Below, piece by piece: positions 59,632 to 64,000 of a stretch of 64,000 nucleotides of DNA. The DNA lies in NCBI RefSeq assembly GCF_003634775.1, contig NZ_RBXB01000001.1, forward strand, positions 372,001 to 436,000, given 5' to 3'. A program made the position numbers and the translations under genes. The notes below the pieces were generated by a model. The model saw nothing but the letters and a program-made list of their open reading frames with translations, was not told the DNA's origin and did no database searches. The stretch comes from Chryseobacterium defluvii (GTDB lineage: Bacteria; Bacteroidota; Bacteroidia; Flavobacteriales; Weeksellaceae). How positions within the stretch are numbered: the stretch's first letter is position 1; each line of letters starts with the position of its first letter.

Positions 59632-61764
59632 ATGGCGATGAACAATGATTTTTTTGACTTAATAGAGCACACCAACAGAAGTGTTTTTCTTACAGGAAGA
59701 GCAGGGACAGGAAAGACGACTTTTCTTAATGATTTTGTGAAAAGAACAAGAAAAAAGCATATTGTTGTAGCACCTACCGGAATTGCAGCGATCAACGCAG
59801 GAGGGGTTACCATTCACTCTATGTTCGGATTGCCTTTAAGAACCTTTTTACCTACCACAGACCGTATTGATGGCAGTTTGGCAAATAATATTGCTGATCT
59901 GATGCCCCATTTCAAGTATAGAAAAGATAAACTTAAACTTCTGAGAGAGGTGGAGATCCTTATCATTGATGAGGTTTCCATGCTAAGGGCCGATGTTCTG
60001 GATATGATGGATTTCTCTTTACGGTTTATCAGAAGAAATAACCAGAGGTTCGGAGGAGTGCAGATGTTGTTCATCGGAGATTTATATCAGCTTCCGCCTG
60101 TGGTAAGGGATGAACATATTCTGAAACTCTATTATAAATCACCTTTCTTTTTTGATAGCCATGCGATCAAGGAAATTCCTTTGATTACTATTGAACTAAC
60201 CAAAGTATACAGACAATCCGATGAAGAATTCCTTGAAATATTGAATGCCATCCGTGACGGAGATGTGGCTAATATTGATTTTGAACATTTAAATGAAAGA
60301 TATAATCCGGAATTTGAACCTGGAAACGAATCTTACGTTTATTTGTGTTCCCATAATAAAATGGCTGATGAGATTAATCAGCAAAAGCTGGCGGAAATAA
60401 AAGTTATCCCCTCTACGTATGAAGCTAAGCTTTTCGGTGAGTTCAAAGAAAACCAGTTTCCCAATGAGCAGTTTCTGGAGTTGAAAGTGGGTGCACAAAT
60501 TATGTTCATCAGGAATGATATTTCTCCGGATAAAAAATATTTCAATGGAAAATTAGGGGAGATTTCTGCATTGGATGAAAATGAAATCCGGGTTATCCTG
60601 GATGGAAGCGAAAGGGAAATTGTTGTTAAAAGAGAAGTCTGGGAACAGAAAAAATATTTCCTGGATGCAGAAAAAAACATCAAGGAAGAAGTGTTGGGAA
60701 GCTTTGAACAGTTTCCGATTAAATTGGCTTGGGCAGTTACGATTCATAAAAGTCAGGGTCTGACGTTTGATAAGGTGATTATTGATGCCGGGAAAAGTTT
60801 TACCGCAGGCCAGGTGTATGTTGCGCTTTCCCGTTGCAGGACATTGGAAGGAATCGTTTTAAAATCTAAGATCACTCCCGAAGTTATTTTTAAAGACAAC
60901 AGAATTTTACAGTTTCAGGGAGATACTTTCGCCAATGATCATGTGGAAACTATCCTGAATCAGGAAAAATACGATTACAGCATCCGGAAAGTACTTCGTA
61001 CTATTGATTGCGTGTGGCTGCTGCAGGAAGTGGAAGACTGGAATAAACTATCTGTTACTACGAAAAGTATTGATCATTTAAAAACCAATCAATTGTATCA
61101 CCAATTGAAACAGGATGCAGCAAACCTCGGAAAGATTTTTGAAAAGCTGGAAAGGGTTTTATTTCAGAAGGCTGCCAATTTTATCAACCAGAAAGAAGAA
61201 TGGTCTGAAATTGAAAACAAAGCAAAAGGAGCAGTTAATTTTTTCTTCACTGAAGTCAAAGATAAAATCTTTACTCCTTTAAAAGAATTCTATGCTGAGA
61301 TCAAAGGATCAAAAGGACTAAAGCAATACAATGAGGAGTTCAAGAGATGGCTGGAAGATATTGAAGAGTATCTAAACAGTTTAAAAGAAATTCACCTGTT
61401 GGAAACGAAGCTTTTAGACGAAAAGAATGATAAAGAAATTAATCTAAAAATTGCTAAAGTTCCATCACAGGTTCTCACGTTCCAGTTATTTGAGCAGGGA
61501 AAAACCATTGCTGAAATTGCTTTGGAAAGAGGTTTGGTAAAAGAAACTGTTATTGGGCATCTGGCGAAATTTGCGGAGCAGGGATTGTTGGATATTTCCA
61601 GAGTGATTACCTCAGATAAGATCAAAGCTTTTGAAGAGGAATTCAATAAAAAGCCACATGAGACATTAACGGAATGGAAGAATGCTTTACCCAATGATTT
61701 TGAGTTTAATGAGATCAGGATCTTATTGAATCATTATAATTATCAAAAGGAAAAAGAGAAATAA
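59632..61764 (+). CDS. PIF1-like helicase with C-terminal HTH domain
   Basis: A 710-residue SF1B helicase. Walker A LTGRAGTGKTTFL (about 22-34), Walker B LIIDEVSMLRADVLDMMDF, GGVQMLFIGDLYQLPPV, and the UvrD/Pif1-like motif VI WAVTIHKSQGLTFDKV are intact. The middle extension of about 250 residues (from roughly 460) is charged and unrecognised, and the last 90 contain a HTH_40-like segment (VLTFQLFEQGKTIAEIALER, VIGHLAKFAEQGLLDI). It is probably a DNA helicase in repair or recombination. ATG at 59632 or 59638; the TTG at 59566 is too far upstream. There is no terminator before the convergent gene. Confidence 0.9.
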   Translation: MAMNNDFFDLIEHTNRSVFLTGRAGTGKTTFLNDFVKRTRKKHIVVAPTGIAAINAGGVTIHSMFGLPLRTFLPTTDRIDGSLANNIADLMPHFKYRKDKLKLLREVEILIIDEVSMLRADVLDMMDFSLRFIRRNNQRFGGVQMLFIGDLYQLPPVVRDEHILKLYYKSPFFFDSHAIKEIPLITIELTKVYRQSDEEFLEILNAIRDGDVANIDFEHLNERYNPEFEPGNESYVYLCSHNKMADEINQQKLAEIKVIPSTYEAKLFGEFKENQFPNEQFLELKVGAQIMFIRNDISPDKKYFNGKLGEISALDENEIRVILDGSEREIVVKREVWEQKKYFLDAEKNIKEEVLGSFEQFPIKLAWAVTIHKSQGLTFDKVIIDAGKSFTAGQVYVALSRCRTLEGIVLKSKITPEVIFKDNRILQFQGDTFANDHVETILNQEKYDYSIRKVLRTIDCVWLLQEVEDWNKLSVTTKSIDHLKTNQLYHQLKQDAANLGKIFEKLERVLFQKAANFINQKEEWSEIENKAKGAVNFFFTEVKDKIFTPLKEFYAEIKGSKGLKQYNEEFKRWLEDIEEYLNSLKEIHLLETKLLDEKNDKEINLKIAKVPSQVLTFQLFEQGKTIAEIALERGLVKETVIGHLAKFAEQGLLDISRVITSDKIKAFEEEFNKKPHETLTEWKNALPNDFEFNEIRILLNHYNYQKEKEK

Positions 61765-61772
61765 AAGTATAC

Positions 61773-62261
61773 TTAGTTATAGTAAGTCATTTTTATCGCA
61801 GTAAAATTACTTCCTTCCGGGCTGTTTATTGAATTTGAAAAATATCTTTTTGTCAATTCAAATACTGTTTCTTCTGTAACATTAAAATCAATAAAATCAT
61901 CAAAATTCTTTTCTCCGTTTTTTGATGCTTCTTTAGCACTTTCAAGAATAAATTCATCTTTTATGGTTCTATTATAACATTGAATTTCTTCTGGTAGTTT
62001 TTGTCCAATATTTATTTTAAAAGAATCAGTTAATATTTTTTTTCTAATTTCATTACCATTCTGAATGATTGAATAAGAGTTTACATTGTATGCACTCACT
62101 AAAATTGCAATTTCGGAATCAGGAAATAATTTTATTAAATTATTTTTGAGAACCTGATTGTCATTTTCCAATATATCGAATATTAACTGAGGACTGACAA
62201 TAATAATTTTGTCATCCAATTTTCCTATGGATAATCCAGTCATATTATTTTGAGCTTGCAT
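61773..62261 (-). CDS. Hypothetical protein
   Basis: A 162-residue soluble protein that I do not recognise. It is Asn/Ile/Lys-rich, has no signal peptide or membrane segment, and reads like an alpha/beta fold (LSIGKLDDKIIIVSPQLIFD, SEIAILVSAYN). It converges with the helicase 8 bp away, and its composition is more AT-rich than the neighbours, which may mean recent gain. It lies under the plus-strand transcript that would run on from the helicase. Confidence 0.55.
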   Translation of the reverse strand: MQAQNNMTGLSIGKLDDKIIIVSPQLIFDILENDNQVLKNNLIKLFPDSEIAILVSAYNVNSYSIIQNGNEIRKKILTDSFKINIGQKLPEEIQCYNRTIKDEFILESAKEASKNGEKNFDDFIDFNVTEETVFELTKRYFSNSINSPEGSNFTAIKMTYYN

Positions 62262-62279
62262 GATTGAAATCTCTTTGTT

Positions 62280-62310
62280 AGGCTTTAGAGTACCAAAGCC
62301 TATTTTTTTT
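62280..62310 (+). terminator. Plus-strand terminator with no adjacent plus-strand gene
   Basis: AGGCTTT (62280-62286), 8-nt loop, AAAGCCT (62295-62301), then ATTTTTTTT. The nearest plus-strand CDS ends at 61764; the gene between is on the minus strand. Confidence 0.75.
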
Positions 62311-62513
62311 GGTACATCATTAATCTAGATATTAATTGCATTAGTTATAATGATAAGATAGATTTTCCAGCTCATATTTTGGGTTTTATGGTTATCTCAA
62401 ATATATAAATAATATAAAAAAAGATATTAGCAATTGAATTTCAATAGTTTTTTCCTGAATTCATCGATCAGACTTATCAATTACAAAAAGTAACTAATGC
62501 GATATATATGTTT

Positions 62514-62521
62514 TAAATTTG
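62514..62521 (+). promoter_or_regulatory. Putative -7 element of the luciferase-like gene
   Basis: TAAATTTG, 30 bp before the ATG at 62552; it overlaps the earlier TTG start at 62519 and so supports the later one. Confidence 0.5.
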
Positions 62522-62551
62522 TTTGGTTTTTCAGACCTAACAATTGAAATT

Positions 62552-63556
62552 ATGAAAAATTTTGAGCTCTCTGTTCTGGATCTTGCTCCCGTAAAGCAGG
62601 AAAAGACTATCCACGATACCTTTCAGGACAGTTTATCATTAGCTAATTACGTAGAAAATTTAAATTATAAAAGGTTCTGGTTGGCTGAACATCATAATAT
62701 GGCGAGTATCGCCAGTTCAGCCACCTCTGTTCTCATCGGGTTTATTGCAAACGGAACAAAAAGAATAAGAGTCGGCTCCGGAGGAATTATGCTTCCAAAT
62801 CACAGTTCTTTAGTGATTGCAGAACAATTTGGAACCCTGGAATCTCTTTTTCCCGGAAGAATTGATCTGGGATTGGGAAGAGCACCGGGAACGGATGGTT
62901 TGACGGCGCAGGCTTTAGGAAGAAATCCGGCCATTATCAATGAACAATTCCCTAGGCAAATTTTAGAATTACAGCGATATTTTTCAAAAGAAAATTCAGA
63001 ATCTTTGGTTCGGGCTATTCCGGGAGAAGGGCTGGATATTCCGTTGTATATTTTAGGCTCTAGTACAGACAGTGCTTGGTTGGCTGCAGAATTAGGGCTT
63101 CCTTATGCTTTTGCCGGGCATTTTGCTCCTGAACAAATGGAAATGGCTTTCAATATTTACAGAGAACATTTTGAGCCTTCTAAACAATTGGATGCTCCTT
63201 ATATTATGGCTTGCGTCAACGGAATTGCTGCAGAAACTTCTGAAGAAGCGCATTGGCTGTCCACCACCTTGTTTCAGGCATTCATCAATATTGTAAGAAA
63301 CGACAGAAAACCTTTTGCACCCCCTGTTGAAGATATGGATGAAATCTGGTCGCCGATGGAAAAAAGTGCTGTTTTACAAAAATTAAGATACAGTTTTATC
63401 GGAAGCCAGCCTGAAATTGAAGAAAAATTAAAAAACTTCCAGGAAAAATTCAATGTGGATGAACTGATCATCAATTCCCATATTTATGATCATCAGAAAA
63501 GACTGGATTCTTACAGAATTTTCAGGGAAGCAGCCAACTCTCTATTCAAAGCGTAA
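62552..63556 (+). CDS. Luciferase-like (LLM class) flavin oxidoreductase
   Basis: A 334-residue flavin-dependent monooxygenase-like protein of the MsnO8 type: FELSVLDLAPVKQEKTIHDT, RFWLAEHHNMASIASSATSV, GTKRIRVGSGGIMLPNHSSL, LFPGRIDLGLGRAPGTD. The EHHN and GSGGIMLPNHS motifs are conserved for FMN and phosphate binding. The reaction is unknown. The start ATG at 62552 fits the promoter. Followed, after a new promoter, by ribB. Confidence 0.93.
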   Translation: MKNFELSVLDLAPVKQEKTIHDTFQDSLSLANYVENLNYKRFWLAEHHNMASIASSATSVLIGFIANGTKRIRVGSGGIMLPNHSSLVIAEQFGTLESLFPGRIDLGLGRAPGTDGLTAQALGRNPAIINEQFPRQILELQRYFSKENSESLVRAIPGEGLDIPLYILGSSTDSAWLAAELGLPYAFAGHFAPEQMEMAFNIYREHFEPSKQLDAPYIMACVNGIAAETSEEAHWLSTTLFQAFINIVRNDRKPFAPPVEDMDEIWSPMEKSAVLQKLRYSFIGSQPEIEEKLKNFQEKFNVDELIINSHIYDHQKRLDSYRIFREAANSLFKA

Positions 63557-63597
63557 CAAACCGTTTATATAAATTGGCACATGCCTGTTTTTATGAG

Positions 63598-63605
63598 TAT
63601 CTTTG
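63598..63605 (+). promoter_or_regulatory. Putative promoter of ribB
   Basis: -7 element TATCTTTG with TTG at 63574-63576, 21 bp upstream; 20 bp before the ATG at 63626. Confidence 0.6.
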
Positions 63606-63625
63606 CAAAAATTTAAAAAGTAAAA

Positions 63626-64000
63626 ATGTCTGATATTAAATTAAATACTATTCCAGAGGCAATCGAAGACCTTAAAAATGGTAAAATAATCATAGTAGTG
63701 GATGATGAGGACAGAGAAAACGAAGGAGATTTTCTTTGTGCTGCGGAATTAACGACTCCTGAATTAATCAATTTTATGGCGGTTCACGGAAGAGGGTTGA
63801 TCTGTATGCCGCTTCCTGAAAAAAGATGTGACGAGCTTGGCCTGGATATTATGGTAAGCAGAAGCAGTGATCCTAAAGAAACAGCTTTTACCGTATCTGT
63901 TGACCTTTTAGGAAACGGAACTTCTACCGGTATTTCTGCAGGTGACAGAGCAAAAACCATTTTGGCTTTGATGGATGAAAAATCAAAACCAACGGATTTT
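63626..64000 (+). CDS. ribB: 3,4-dihydroxy-2-butanone-4-phosphate synthase (partial)
   Basis: The first 125 codons; the gene continues beyond the window and may be a RibBA fusion. Motifs: [19 protein letters not shown] (acidic metal-binding loop), [15 protein letters not shown] and TAFTVSVD, then [13 protein letters not shown]. It converts ribulose-5-phosphate to the four-carbon unit of riboflavin. There is no FMN riboswitch visible in the 69-bp spacer before it. Confidence 0.95.
   Translation, partial: MSDIKLNTIPEAIEDLKNGKIIIVVDDEDRENEGDFLCAAELTTPELINFMAVHGRGLICMPLPEKRCDELGLDIMVSRSSDPKETAFTVSVDLLGNGTSTGISAGDRAKTILALMDEKSKPTDF

Noticed and set aside
63557..63625. FMN riboswitch before ribB
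   Set aside because: The 69-bp spacer is too short and a standard promoter lies 20 bp from the start codon, leaving no room for an aptamer.
1..64000. CRISPR array, rRNA, prophage or insertion sequence
   Set aside because: No regularly spaced repeats, rRNA-like sequence, transposase, integrase or phage structural gene was seen on either strand.

Overview
The window looks like a chromosomal segment of a Bacteroidota bacterium of the family Weeksellaceae, most like Chryseobacterium or a close relative. The grounds are an AT-rich sequence, Bacteroidota-type -7 elements (TAnnTTTG) a short way upstream of many start codons, a type IX secretion (T9SS) plug protein and a T9SS-sorted secreted protein, two TonB-dependent receptors, a fused PyrE-PyrF protein, and small Cys-rich peptides with the MKNLKKLxRK leader. 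I see no rRNA, prophage, insertion sequence or CRISPR array. The species assignment is inference from gene content only.

Layout. 1-2.7 kb: iron uptake (PepSY-type membrane protein, cut by the window edge, and a siderophore receptor). 2.8-8.4 kb: Gfo/Idh/MocA oxidoreductase, ABC-F ATPase, two small membrane proteins, a GNAT/FemAB-like protein. 8.4-16.6 kb: a secreted alpha/beta hydrolase fusion, GH25 muramidase, NDH-2, trmD, an EEP-family nuclease, an Lrp regulator, deoC, dusB. 16.7-23.8 kb: cell envelope, with a roughly 1,100-residue outer-membrane protein, a lamin-tail T9SS cargo and an M1-like pseudopeptidase with a predicted C-terminal barrel. 23.9-30.3 kb: pyrEF, YkvA, two thioredoxin-fold proteins, aroC, a polytopic membrane protein, a glycine-zipper lipoprotein. 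30.5-32.3 kb: two small lipoproteins, a cluster of five terminator-like hairpins, tRNA-Cys. 32.3-38.7 kb: RDD protein, DUF4403 protein, folB, two convergent Cys-rich peptides, nadA, gmk, yicC, miaA. 38.7-47.2 kb: two small inverted-repeat elements, then an efflux locus (MFS, outer-membrane factor, RND pump, adaptor, TetR) with four copies of one operator. 47.3-54.3 kb: a peroxiredoxin-like protein and a trehalose locus (AraC, MFS, trehalase, TonB receptor). 54.3-64 kb: MBL hydrolase, T9SS plug protein, hemH, tandem-domain Nfu protein, gamma-carbonic anhydrase, PIF1-like helicase, a hypothetical gene, a luciferase-like oxidoreductase and the start of ribB.

The strongest observations are these. 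The MFS gene in the efflux operon sits between two copies of the 3' end of the outer-membrane-factor gene, so it looks inserted. The TetR operator is repeated around the efflux promoter and the tetR promoter. Two leader-bearing Cys-rich peptides converge on a shared terminator; one was too short for routine gene calling. A cluster of hairpins at 31.1-32.1 kb carries a 21-nt exact repeat and has too few genes to explain it. Two start codons abut the U-tract of an intrinsic terminator. The M1-like protein has lost its metal-binding motif. None of these was tested by database search or computation.
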